Source of the DNA: an uncultured Desulfobacterales bacterium
GTDB taxonomy: Bacteria > Desulfobacterota > Desulfobacteria > Desulfobacterales > JAFDCJ01
Reading direction: 5' to 3'
NCBI GenBank assembly: GCA_945787595.1
Contig: CALZJV010000195.1
Coordinates: forward strand, 1 to 20,372
DNA: 20,372 nt
Shown: piece after piece, positions 7,683 to 14,829 of the stretch
Layout: each line of letters opens with the position of its first letter
Position numbering within the stretch: the stretch's first letter is position 1
Notes under the pieces: generated by a model
Seen by the model: only the letters and a program-made list of their open reading frames with translations
Database searches by the model: none
What the model was told of the DNA's origin: nothing
Position numbers and translations under genes: made by a program

Positions 7683-7993
7683 GGTATGTTTCCTTTCTTA
7701 ATGCCCTGATGTCGGTAATATTTTTTTTATGTAGGGGTGCTCTATTTCACAGTGAGTTAAATCCGAAAATCGAATATCGAAATCCGAAAAAATATCAAAT
7801 GACTGAAATTCCAATGATCTAAACTTCCACAGCTACTCAACGTCAGATCGGACTTGGATCGTTTTAAACATTAGAACATTCGAGTTTTTAATTTGTTTCG
7901 AATTTCGGATTTTGTGCTTCGGGTTTAATATCGTTTCAGTTCCACCCAAGAGGTCAATCCCTCAACCCTCCATCCCTCGTTTTGAAAGTTATA
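7683..7993. repeat. Gap with TCGAAATCCGAAA word-array inverted repeat
   Basis: Left arm words (AATCCGAAAATCGAATATCG, AAATCCGAAAA, about 7768-7800) are complementary to the right arm (TTTCGAATTTCGGATTTTG, about 7896-7914, continuing CTTCGGGTTTAATATCG). A second pair, AAATGACTGAAATTCCAATGA inside the left and ACATTAGAACATTCGAG inside the right, continues the pattern. No ORF is supported. Same architecture as the other gaps but a different word. Confidence 0.72.
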
Positions 7994-8611
7994 TTACTTC
8001 TCTCGTCCTTTCAATCCGTTCAATGTTTCAACAACTTTTTGGGCAGCGGCCTGAATTTCAGACTCGGTGCCCGCTAAATAAATGCGACCGGCGGCCCCGT
8101 AAAAACGGATATCCACCAGGTGGACATTACAGTGTTTTTCGGCTTCATTGGCAGCTATGGAGGAGTAGGCCGCCGGTGTAACCTCCAGCAGATAAACATC
8201 GTCACCACCTAGAATAAGCATGCCTTTGCTGTTGCGGTTAATGATGACTGCCTGGTAAGGATCCACTTTATTAATGATGCTGGTAGCCAGGATTCGCGGC
8301 GACAGCCGTTCTTCCTCTTTCAGGTGCAGTTCGTCCAGTATCATCTGACCGGCATGGAGAACTTCCTCCTGGTCAAAGGAATGAATTTCGAGCATTCCAT
8401 AGCGTCTCTCAACAATCATTTCGCCGGGTCGGGAGTTGGTTATTTTCAGAGCAATATCCGCCAGCCGGTTGATTTCGATGCCCGGTGAAACCTCGACAAA
8501 AAGAGCCGCCATGCCTTCCACGGATAGGAAGCCGCGACAGGCGCTGGCAAACAATGAGGCAAACTGGGGTTGAAGTCGATCCAGATAGCAGTAGGCTCTC
8601 AGTTCAGCCAT
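7994..8611 (-). CDS. BMC-T shell protein, double-layer (stacked trimer) type
   Basis: 205 residues with two fused BMC domains. ELRAYCYLDRLQPQFASLFA, PGIEINRLADIALK and VERRYGMLEIHSFDQ in the first domain, and IINRNSKGMLILGG, PAAYSSIAANEAEK and FYGAAGRIYLAG in the second, are typical of the stacking BMC-T group. It is a pseudohexameric shell facet component, probably with a gated central pore. GGAG lies 8 bases before the ATG. It is a paralogue of 4298-4915; the two may mix or may form separate double-layer trimers. Confidence 0.94.
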   Translation of the reverse strand: MAELRAYCYLDRLQPQFASLFASACRGFLSVEGMAALFVEVSPGIEINRLADIALKITNSRPGEMIVERRYGMLEIHSFDQEEVLHAGQMILDELHLKEEERLSPRILATSIINKVDPYQAVIINRNSKGMLILGGDDVYLLEVTPAAYSSIAANEAEKHCNVHLVDIRFYGAAGRIYLAGTESEIQAAAQKVVETLNGLKGREK

Positions 8612-8640
8612 TTAGTCATCTCCTTTTTTCTCTAAGAAAA

Positions 8641-8775
8641 AATTGTCTAAAGTGAGCTAAAATGTCTAAATTGCCTAAAATTAAGGAAACGCTGCGCACT
8701 GTCTGTTTTTATTAAATTGACAGTATTCCTATATTTTAGCTCATTTTAGTTCATTTCAAATTTTAGCTCATTTCT
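8641..8775. repeat. Inverted word-array element (TTTTAGCTCA words) with conserved core
   Basis: Left arm 8642-8685 is built of CTAAAnTGNN words; right arm 8732-8773 is built of the complementary 10-base word TTTTAGCTCA and variants. The core contains CTGTC (8699-8703) pairing with GACAG (8719-8723) around TCTGTTTTTAT (8702-8712), identical to the core string at 5035-5045. Lies between the flavoprotein and BMC-T genes. Confidence 0.8.
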
Positions 8776-8777
8776 CA

Positions 8778-9536
8778 TCACGACTTAATTATTTTAACGG
8801 CGTACTCTCTGGCAAGATCCCGCGCCAGCGGTGTCAGTATCCCGCCGGGGGCTAATCGAATGGTATTTTGCTTGTTGTCCACGGCCATGTTGATGTCTTT
8901 TGCCGTGACCAGTCTGTTCGCCGAGACTTCTTTTTCGTTATCCGGCACCACCTGAGTATTGGCATGGCTTTCGCGATTTATATTTGGTGCCGTCATTTCC
9001 TGAAAGGTCGCATGCAACTGGTCGGTATTGCAGAAAACCATGCCAAACTCTTGCAGCTTTTTTAAAATTCGGTCAATTTCCTGCTGCAGGTTATCATTTA
9101 CCAGGATGTCGCATATTAGAAAGCCGTCTCTGGCAGCCAGGATTTTCTTGCCCTGCAGCAGCGCCGTGAAGACGATGCCGGACTCCTGGTCATCACAGAT
9201 GAGACTGGCGACTTTGGCGCCGGTTTTAAGGCAAAATGTCGGTAGTACCAGTATGTCCGATTTTTGCAGGGCCTTTTCAAGACCGTCGGGTTTGACGGTG
9301 TCCAGGATACAGAATACTCCGGCCTCTTCCCTGACGTCGGCGCCACACACCCACGACCGGGCGGATTCGACGGTAAAGACACTGGATCTGCCGGCGGCCT
9401 GTTCGATTAGGCGGACCTGTTCGAGAGCCTGCTCCAATTTTCGGACGCCGGCGTGAAAAATATTCAGGACGGCAGGCGATGTCCGGCTGCGTCGAATGTG
9501 CTTTGGGTCCGTTTTTTTTATCGAATTGTCGAGCAA
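8778..9536 (-). CDS. Microcompartment-associated flavoprotein (PPC-decarboxylase-like fold)
   Basis: About 252 residues. Residues 20-170 resemble the flavoprotein family (PF02441): VLNIFHAGVRKLEQALEQVR, a strand after SSVFTVESARSWV, LVLPTFCLKTGAKVASLICD and TALLQGKKILAARDG. Such proteins occur in several microcompartment loci; their reaction is not established and flavin handling is an inference. After a linker the last 43 residues (VTAKDINMAVDNK..., GGILTPLARDLAREYAVKII) form a small module that recurs in BMC proteins and, in this window, at the N-terminus of the BFD subunit. The frame starts with TTG at 9534-9536 and no clear ribosome site is visible, so the start is uncertain. Confidence 0.82.
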   Translation of the reverse strand: MLDNSIKKTDPKHIRRSRTSPAVLNIFHAGVRKLEQALEQVRLIEQAAGRSSVFTVESARSWVCGADVREEAGVFCILDTVKPDGLEKALQKSDILVLPTFCLKTGAKVASLICDDQESGIVFTALLQGKKILAARDGFLICDILVNDNLQQEIDRILKKLQEFGMVFCNTDQLHATFQEMTAPNINRESHANTQVVPDNEKEVSANRLVTAKDINMAVDNKQNTIRLAPGGILTPLARDLAREYAVKIIKS

Positions 9537-9584
9537 TAGGTCGGGGTCTTAACCCTGCGGACTCGCCTGATTTGAACAAAAAGC

Positions 9585-9752
9585 GATTTGTTAATCGTTA
9601 TTCGTCATTCGTTAATTACTTAAACATGAAAATGCAATTTCTTGCCTCAACCCAATCAACCAATCAACCAATCAACCAATCAACCAATCAACACAATCAA
9701 CCAATTAACCAATAACTATTAACTAAAACTCGCTGCTATTAACGAATAATCC
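9585..9752. repeat. CCAATCAA tandem array inside an inverted word repeat
   Basis: An array of the 8-base word CCAATCAA runs through about 9648-9712 with four near-perfect units, followed by looser ones. It sits in the loop between GTTAATCGTTATTCG / TCATTCGTTAATTA on the left (about 9590-9618) and TATTAACGAATAATCC on the right (about 9737-9752), which are partly complementary. No ORF supported; a small frame crossing it is low-complexity translation of the repeat. Confidence 0.75.
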
Positions 9753-9766
9753 CCACTTATTTCAAT

Positions 9767-10600
9767 TCAACTGGGACGCCCGTTTTCATCCAGACAGGAG
9801 AGGGCAATCCCTAATGGCGTTATGAATTGCGGAAAATCCGGTCTAAAAGCCTTAAGGTTCAAAGATTTGCGAACAATCTCGTCAAAGCCCGCCAGTTCGC
9901 AGGTCCCGCCGACCAGGCAGACCTCAGATAACTCATTGAATTCCTTTAGGCAGGTGTCCACAATGCTGGCGATTTTTTCAATCACCGGCCGAACGATGGG
10001 AAGTATTTCCCGACTCCTGTTGCGATCGGTCTTTAATTCTTCGGCTTTCTCATAACTGATTTTGTAGTTGCCGGCGACAACCAGGGACAGATGAACACCG
10101 CCGGTCGCTTCATCGTCGGAAAACACCACACTTCCGTTTTTAATGACGGCAATTCCGGTTGTTCCGCCGCCAACGTCCACAATAGCACCGTTTTCAAGCT
10201 TGAGGACCTGGTTGGCAGCCGTGGGCTCATCCAAAACATTTAATACTTCCAATCCCGCCCCTTCCAGTATATAGCGGGTGGCATTGATGTTGGCGTCCTC
10301 TGTTTGCGGCGGGAATGACGTTGCCCCCTTTTCTATCGGTAAAGGACTGGCGTCTCTGAGTTCTTTGATCATTTCCCGGACCATGTTCTGAGCACCGGCA
10401 TAGTCGACGATCAATCCACTGCGAACCACTTCAGCCCTCTTCATGCTGGCGGCCCGGGGTTTGCCGGTTTCATCTACCACAATCATAATGGCTTTGTAAG
10501 TTCCCAGATCGACCCCGGCATAAAGCCGTCCGGCACCGGAAAAGTTCCAGTTTTTCGGCTGATTGACAATATCTCTTAATTGAGCGCCGGGGTCTGTCAT
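9767..10600 (-). CDS. eutJ: EutJ-like actin/Hsp70-fold ATPase
   Basis: 277 residues from the ATG at 10600, which overlaps the upstream BMC-T stop codon as ATGA; a GTG three codons earlier is possible but less attractive. The ASKHA fold is shown by YAGVDLGTYKAIMIVVDETG (phosphate 1, about residues 28-47), DEPTAANQVLKLENGAIVDVGGG (phosphate 2) and VCLVGGTCELAGFDEIV (adenosine loop). EutJ and its relatives accompany ethanolamine and other microcompartments and are thought to act as chaperone-like reactivators or assembly factors; no activity is proven for this type. Because no B12 enzyme is seen here, reactivation of a cobalamin enzyme is unlikely to be its job. Confidence 0.9.
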   Translation of the reverse strand: MTDPGAQLRDIVNQPKNWNFSGAGRLYAGVDLGTYKAIMIVVDETGKPRAASMKRAEVVRSGLIVDYAGAQNMVREMIKELRDASPLPIEKGATSFPPQTEDANINATRYILEGAGLEVLNVLDEPTAANQVLKLENGAIVDVGGGTTGIAVIKNGSVVFSDDEATGGVHLSLVVAGNYKISYEKAEELKTDRNRSREILPIVRPVIEKIASIVDTCLKEFNELSEVCLVGGTCELAGFDEIVRKSLNLKAFRPDFPQFITPLGIALSCLDENGRPS

Positions 10601-11148
10601 AGGATACACCTGCTTATATCCCGGCTGGGTGAAGGGATGACCACATGACTCAATATCAGTCCGGTACCCTGCAACACATCAATGCCGGCTTCGACCGCCG
10701 AGTTCACCGACGAGACATCACCGGTGAGGTAAAGAAAGGATTTACCGCCCAGGCCTGTGGCACATCTAATTTCTATGATGTCCACATCGGCAGCTTTGAC
10801 TGCTGCATCCGCAGCCATGATTGAGGATGCCACCGAGAAGGTTTCGATGACAGCGAGGGAATCGATGTCCTGAATCCGAGTGGTGGCCGTCAGAGCCGGA
10901 AAAATTGAGGAGTGAACGTTGGGGATGACAAAATCATCGACCAAAAACTCGCCGGCCACTTCCTTGCCGACCTCTGATGCACGCTCCACCGAATCCACAT
11001 CGCCGGATACCAGCACCATGTATTTGCCGGCGCAAATCGGCTGCGCCATTACCAGGTCGACGTCGGAGGCTTTTAACATTTCGTCAGCGACCTGCACCCC
11101 TTTGGCGATGCTGTTGAGTTCAATCATGGCAATGGCTTTGAGTTCCAT
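10597..11148 (-). CDS. PduT-like BMC-T shell protein with candidate Fe-S pore cysteine
   Basis: 183 residues with two BMC domains (AIAMIELNSIAKGVQVADEM, then LAVIETFSVASSIMAADAAV), so a single-layer trimer of the PduT type. Cys39 in QPICAGKYMVLVSGD sits at the pore loop of domain one, where PduT carries the cysteine (Cys38) whose three copies hold a [4Fe-4S] cluster at the trimer centre. Its neighbour upstream is a PduS-like ferredoxin-flavoprotein, the known partner of PduT. Together they would pass electrons across the shell. AGGAA is 7 bases before the ATG. Start and family call are firm; cluster binding is inferred. Confidence 0.94.
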   Translation of the reverse strand: MELKAIAMIELNSIAKGVQVADEMLKASDVDLVMAQPICAGKYMVLVSGDVDSVERASEVGKEVAGEFLVDDFVIPNVHSSIFPALTATTRIQDIDSLAVIETFSVASSIMAADAAVKAADVDIIEIRCATGLGGKSFLYLTGDVSSVNSAVEAGIDVLQGTGLILSHVVIPSPSRDISRCIL

Positions 11149-11220
11149 ATTTGGTTCCTATACCGGTCTTGCGAGATATACCTGCTTAATTCTTTTTTAA
11201 TAAGATTACCGCTGCTCGAA

Positions 11221-11345
11221 GAAATGCCTAAAATTCCAAATGCCTAAATTGACTAAAATTAAGGAATTCTGTCTATTCTTTAATTGACCTCGCCGGAGGC
11301 GTTTCAGAAATTTTAGCTCACTTTAGCTCATTTTAGACACTTTAT
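11221..11345. repeat. Inverted word-array element (CCTAAA / TTTTAGCTCA words)
   Basis: Left arm 11225-11262 is made of CCTAAA, GACTAAAATT and related words; right arm 11306-11345 is made of TTTTAGCTCA, CTTTAGCTCA and TTTTAGACAC. The core includes CTGTCTATTCTTTAATTGAC (starting at 11269), a diverged form of the core seen at 8691-8730, plus a short CGCC-GG-AGGCG hairpin. Lies between the PduT-like and PduS-like genes, which might otherwise be expected to be adjacent. Confidence 0.75.
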
Positions 11346-11352
11346 ATTTGTT

Positions 11353-12684
11353 TTACTGCTTTATCACTATATTTTCACCAACCGCCTCAACCTTCCCATC
11401 AATACTGGCATGCACCCTTGCCCCCAGCGCGCCTTCGGGGATTTCTCCTATCAGATCTCCTTTGTTTACCCTGTCACCCGTCTTTACCACCGGCACTGCG
11501 GGCTGCCCCAGGTGCTGCTGTAAGGGGATGGAGACCTGGTTGATCTGGATATCATCTCCATAAAAAGGCGGATGGGTATCGTATTTGGTCACTTCAAGTC
11601 TTTCCATAAGCCGCCTCAGCGGGATTTTGCGCGTATCGTTAAATATCGATACCTGATACGCTTCACGCTTGGGTTCTCTTTTTACGCCTTCTTTCAGCAG
11701 TTTCTGTTTAACGGCAGCGTTAATCTCCCGGGGGGAAAGCATCATAGGGCAGGCAAATTTCTCGCAGACTCCGCACTCCGAGCAGATCAGCGCGTCCTCC
11801 AATACGTCTCCGGTCCAGCCCGGATTATAGGCCAGATGCCGCATGATCCGGTGGGGTTCCAGAGCATGACCGATGAGATATCGCGGGCAGAGATCCGTGC
11901 ACCGTGAACACTGGGTACAGGCCGATTTGGCGATAAATCGCATCTGGTCCAGACGTCTGCTTTTGTCGCGGATGACGTTGTGGTTCGAGGGTAAAACAAT
12001 AATCCCGCTGGTCGTTTTCGTTATCGGTGCGGAAGCACTGGTGAGGACCTTGCCCATCATCGGCCCCCCCATAACAATACTAAAATCAGAGATTCTTGAG
12101 CCTCCGGCCAGCTGAATTATAGCATCTGCAGGGGTACCGATGGGGACCCTGCAGACAATCGCTTGATTGACCTCGCCACAGACGGTCAGATAACGATCTG
12201 TGACCGGCATATCGGCCATGGCCCGGGAAACATTTAACAGCGACTCCACATTGCTGACCACTGCCATTACATTCAGGGGAATTCCGCCTTCAGGTACGAT
12301 CTTTCCCAGAACTTCGTTAACCAGAATAAATTCGTCTCCGGCCGGGTAGAAGTCTTCCAGTTCAAACGCCTTGATTCTGCCGGCATAACCGTTTTCAGAA
12401 ATTTTCTCTCTCAACGTCGCCAAGGCACTTGTGTGTTTGGATTTCAGGCAAATGGTCCCCTCATCGGATCCGGTGCAGTCCATGACCGTGAGCAGGCCGT
12501 CCAAAATCGGACCGGGCTGATGCGTCATGAGATATGGATCACCGGCAAGCAGCGGCTCGCAGGAGGCCCCGTTTGCCAACACCATTTGTACTTCAAATTG
12601 AAGCTTGACATGGGTTGGAAAACCGGCCCCGCCGGCACCGACCACTCCGGCTGCCCGAACTTTATCTACGATATCCGCTCTCAT
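11353..12684 (-). CDS. PduS/RnfC-like ferredoxin-flavoprotein oxidoreductase
   Basis: 443 residues. The N-terminal VGAGGAGFPTHVK (about 15-27) is the nucleotide/FMN-site motif of RnfC and PduS. Two [4Fe-4S] motifs follow: Cys256, 259, 262, 266 (CTQCSRCTDLC) and Cys301, 304, 307, 312 (CSECGVCEKFAC). The C-terminal third ends in a lipoyl-like or barrel-sandwich segment (KTGDRVNKGDLIGEIPEGALGARVHASIDGKVE, split here only for description). PduS oxidises NADH and can pass electrons to the Fe-S centre of PduT. Here it would recycle NAD+ for the aldehyde dehydrogenases or take electrons from the flavoenzyme. Its ATG overlaps the BMC-P stop as ATGA, so the two are translationally coupled. Confidence 0.94.
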   Translation of the reverse strand: MRADIVDKVRAAGVVGAGGAGFPTHVKLQFEVQMVLANGASCEPLLAGDPYLMTHQPGPILDGLLTVMDCTGSDEGTICLKSKHTSALATLREKISENGYAGRIKAFELEDFYPAGDEFILVNEVLGKIVPEGGIPLNVMAVVSNVESLLNVSRAMADMPVTDRYLTVCGEVNQAIVCRVPIGTPADAIIQLAGGSRISDFSIVMGGPMMGKVLTSASAPITKTTSGIIVLPSNHNVIRDKSRRLDQMRFIAKSACTQCSRCTDLCPRYLIGHALEPHRIMRHLAYNPGWTGDVLEDALICSECGVCEKFACPMMLSPREINAAVKQKLLKEGVKREPKREAYQVSIFNDTRKIPLRRLMERLEVTKYDTHPPFYGDDIQINQVSIPLQQHLGQPAVPVVKTGDRVNKGDLIGEIPEGALGARVHASIDGKVEAVGENIVIKQ

Positions 12685-12974
12685 TTACTCTTTCCGACAT
12701 CATCTTCGGCCACTTCCAGATTATCAACGATACCCACCACCACCGCATCAACCGGAATCAGACGGTCCTTGTTGAAAGCCTGCATGGCCGGCGCACCCTG
12801 GGTAACGATCACAAGTTCGCCAAATCCCGCGCCGACCTCGTCAGCGGCGATCAGTACATCGCCGTCCGGTTGGAGGTTCTTTCCCAAAGGCTGGATGAAC
12901 AAAAGCCTTAAAGCGGATATCTCCTCTTTTTTCTTGGTGGACCAAACGTTTCCGATCACCTTCGCAATTAACAT
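12681..12974 (-). CDS. BMC-P pentameric vertex protein (EutN/CcmL family)
   Basis: 97 residues, normal family length. MLIAKVIGNVWSTKKKE, LRLLFIQPLG, VLIAADEVGAGFGELVIVTQG and IPVDAVVVGIVDNLEV are the standard EutN/CcmL segments. It forms pentamers that cap the vertices of the shell. It is the only BMC-P in the window; other loci often have more than one, so more may lie outside. An ideal GGAGG lies upstream of the ATG, and the stop overlaps the next gene as ATGA. Confidence 0.97.
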   Translation of the reverse strand: MLIAKVIGNVWSTKKKEEISALRLLFIQPLGKNLQPDGDVLIAADEVGAGFGELVIVTQGAPAMQAFNKDRLIPVDAVVVGIVDNLEVAEDDVGKSK

Positions 12975-13022
12975 TCTGACTATCCTCCGGTCCAGATAAG
13001 CCTTAGTGAATAAAAGGCTGAG

Positions 13023-13334
13023 TCACTTGAGATGTTCAGCCTGTTCAATGGCCGCCATGCTGGCTTTTACGTCTGCGATATCTCCAAAGATTCCGATCAT
13101 AGTGATATGTTGGGGACAAATTCCCTTCAGATCATAGACTCGGACATTGGCCGCTTTTTCAGCCACATCCGCGGCGGCAATCATATCTACAACTTTACCT
13201 TGAATAAGCCCGACAGCGGTAAAAGGAACTTCGGCTTCAGCAAAGATCTTCTTGCCGACTGCTCCCACACGCTGCCTCAAAAATTCAAAGACTCCAGGTG
13301 CAGGGTGGGATATTATATGCATGCTAAATGCCAT
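13023..13334 (-). CDS. Circularly permuted BMC-H shell protein (EutS/PduU-like)
   Basis: 103 residues. The order of elements differs from a canonical BMC domain: a short N-terminal strand (MHIISHPAPGVFEFLRQRVG) precedes VGLIQGKVVDMIAAADVAEKAANV and MIGIFGDIADVKASMAAIEQ, as in EutS and PduU, where the C-terminal elements have moved to the front and form a small beta-barrel over the pore. It should form facet hexamers with a capped pore. AGGGG precedes the ATG. Encoded 48 bases before the BMC-P gene. Confidence 0.9.
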   Translation of the reverse strand: MAFSMHIISHPAPGVFEFLRQRVGAVGKKIFAEAEVPFTAVGLIQGKVVDMIAAADVAEKAANVRVYDLKGICPQHITMIGIFGDIADVKASMAAIEQAEHLK

Positions 13335-13573
13335 ATCTAACCCCTTTGTATTAAATTTTTAACAACCCAATTTATACGCCGCTAAAATCGTTGATGCTTT
13401 TGGGCGGCAGCCTGCCACTTTCTCCGACCGGTTGTACAGAATTTTCCGTTGTTGGCAAGAGCCCTAGATGCTTGCTAATTCAAAGCGCGTCTATGGCACT
13501 TGACCCGCTGGTTAAAGGTGCATTACCGGCCGTATGCGGGAAGAAATGACGCACGACGTCAGCGGCACAGGTA

Positions 13574-13852
13574 CTATTCGGTTTTAGGAATGGTGTACTC
13601 GATATCACCATGCGGCCTGGGGATGACGTGAACCGAAACCAGTTCACCGACCCGCTCAGCAGCTGCGCCGCCGGCATCCGTAGCAGCTTTTACCGCTCCG
13701 ACATCACCACGCACAAAAACAGCCACGAGACCGCCGCCCACAAATTCGCGGCCGACGAATTTCACCTTCGCAGCCTTTACCATTGCATCCGCCGCTTCAA
13801 TGGCGCCTACCAGACCTCTGGTCTCTACCATACCCAACGCTTGTTCAGCCAT
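13574..13852 (-). CDS. BMC-H shell protein, canonical
   Basis: 92 residues, one BMC domain: [58 protein letters not shown]. Probably the major facet hexamer, as it is first among the shell genes and has a strong GAGG ribosome site. It is very close in sequence to 7335-7682 over the core, so one arose from the other by duplication, but it lacks the basic tail. Pore-loop residues differ around the Gly-Arg/Gly-Gly positions. Confidence 0.97.
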   Translation of the reverse strand: MAEQALGMVETRGLVGAIEAADAMVKAAKVKFVGREFVGGGLVAVFVRGDVGAVKAATDAGGAAAERVGELVSVHVIPRPHGDIEYTIPKTE

Positions 13853-14325
13853 TCTTCTTTACCTCCCAATCTAAGGTTTTTGATTTTTAGTTAATAAAGC
13901 ACAATTTTCCTTATAAAAAACTTTAGGATATAAAACTACCTGATACTGGATACTCGATACTGGATACTCGATACTCGATGCTCGCTACTTGATGCCAGAT
14001 GTTTGATACTGGATGCATGATACCAGTTACTTGTCATTTGTAGCCGATAACTGGATACTGGTAACTGATCACTGGAATCTGACTACTTGTCACCGGCCAC
14101 TGTTTACTGATTTATGTTAGGAATTCGGTTGTTTTTGGTATAATACAATGCGGTACCGAATATTGACTCATTCAACTTAATCAACCCAATCAACTCAATA
14201 AACTTAATCAACCAATCAACCAAAAAAAAGCTCTATCAACTATGCGCTTCTACCACTCTCCAAACGCCAGCCAGCAACTCGCACGACATTTCTAGCATCC
14301 AGTATCGAACATCCAGCATCGAGGA
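13853..14325. repeat. Long gap with a 24-unit heptamer array, a CAACYYAAT array and inverted heptamers
   Basis: From 13942 to 14109 the sequence is readable as 24 consecutive 7-base units of GATACTG and decaying variants (GATACTC, GATGCTC, GTAACTG, GCCACTG). From about 14167 to 14221 a second array uses the word CAACTTAAT and variants. From 14293 to 14327 five heptamers in the opposite orientation (TAGCATC, CAGTATC, GAACATC, CAGCATC, GAGGATC) run into the ferredoxin stop codon. No coding potential is seen. This is the largest gap and separates the oxidoreductase genes from the shell genes. Confidence 0.85.
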
Positions 14326-14829
14326 TCAGCGTTTCAATCGAATTGCTCTGGCCTGCATGGACCATTCTTTGGGGACTTCTACCGTCACAGTCGCGGTCTG
14401 ATCCATTCTTTTAGTCTGGCGGACGGCAACAACCTTTGCATCGCCTAATGTCTGGCCGGCACGATCCAACGCGCTGACGACATCTCCCTTTTGCGGAAGC
14501 GGCCGGTATTCGTATGGCATCATGACCGTAGCCCTGCCATCGGAGAGGCTTTCGTCCACCATGACGATCGCCTGCCCCGGACAGATATAGACGCAGGTTT
14601 GACAGGCGACGCATTTTTCGCCATCCAGGTGGGGAAGACTGGTAATGTCATCGCCCACTATGATTGCATCCACATTGCAGCTGGATTCACAGGGGTTGCA
14701 GGGAATATCTTCCAAGCATTCGATCGACGCCACCGGGCCTTTTCGACGTCTGGCCTCGGAAGGAATTCCCGGGCTGTTTTTTAGTTCTTCGTCAGTCAGA
14801 AAGCCCGTTATTGAGGAATCAGAGGGCAT
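14326..14829 (-). CDS. 2x[4Fe-4S] ferredoxin-type subunit of a dye-linked dehydrogenase complex
   Basis: 167 residues. First cluster ligands: Cys38, 44, 47, 51 (ECLEDIPCNPCESSC); second: Cys73, 76, 79, 83 (CVACQTCVYICPG). The C-terminal 80 residues have no cysteine and look like a beta-rich domain (YRPLPQKGDVVSALDRAG). Ferredoxins of this shape are found beside HcnABC-like and proline-dehydrogenase-like gene sets, passing electrons between the FAD reductase and outside acceptors. The ATG overlaps the end of the FAD oxidoreductase gene by 11 bases and has AAAGGA upstream, so the two are coupled. The stop codon lies at the edge of the intergenic heptamer array. Confidence 0.9.
   Translation of the reverse strand: MPSDSSITGFLTDEELKNSPGIPSEARRRKGPVASIECLEDIPCNPCESSCNVDAIIVGDDITSLPHLDGEKCVACQTCVYICPGQAIVMVDESLSDGRATVMMPYEYRPLPQKGDVVSALDRAGQTLGDAKVVAVRQTKRMDQTATVTVEVPKEWSMQARAIRLKR

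Noticed and set aside
9648..9712. Replication-origin iterons
   Set aside because: The 8-base array lacks a nearby replication initiator or DnaA-box cluster and lies inside the same kind of inverted word element as the other gaps.
13335..13573. Small gene or RNA in the 239-base gap between the two BMC-H genes
   Set aside because: No ORF with a ribosome site, no clear hairpin and no repeat was found there.
13942..14109. CRISPR array
   Set aside because: Units are 7 bases with no separate spacers of uniform length, and no cas genes are present.
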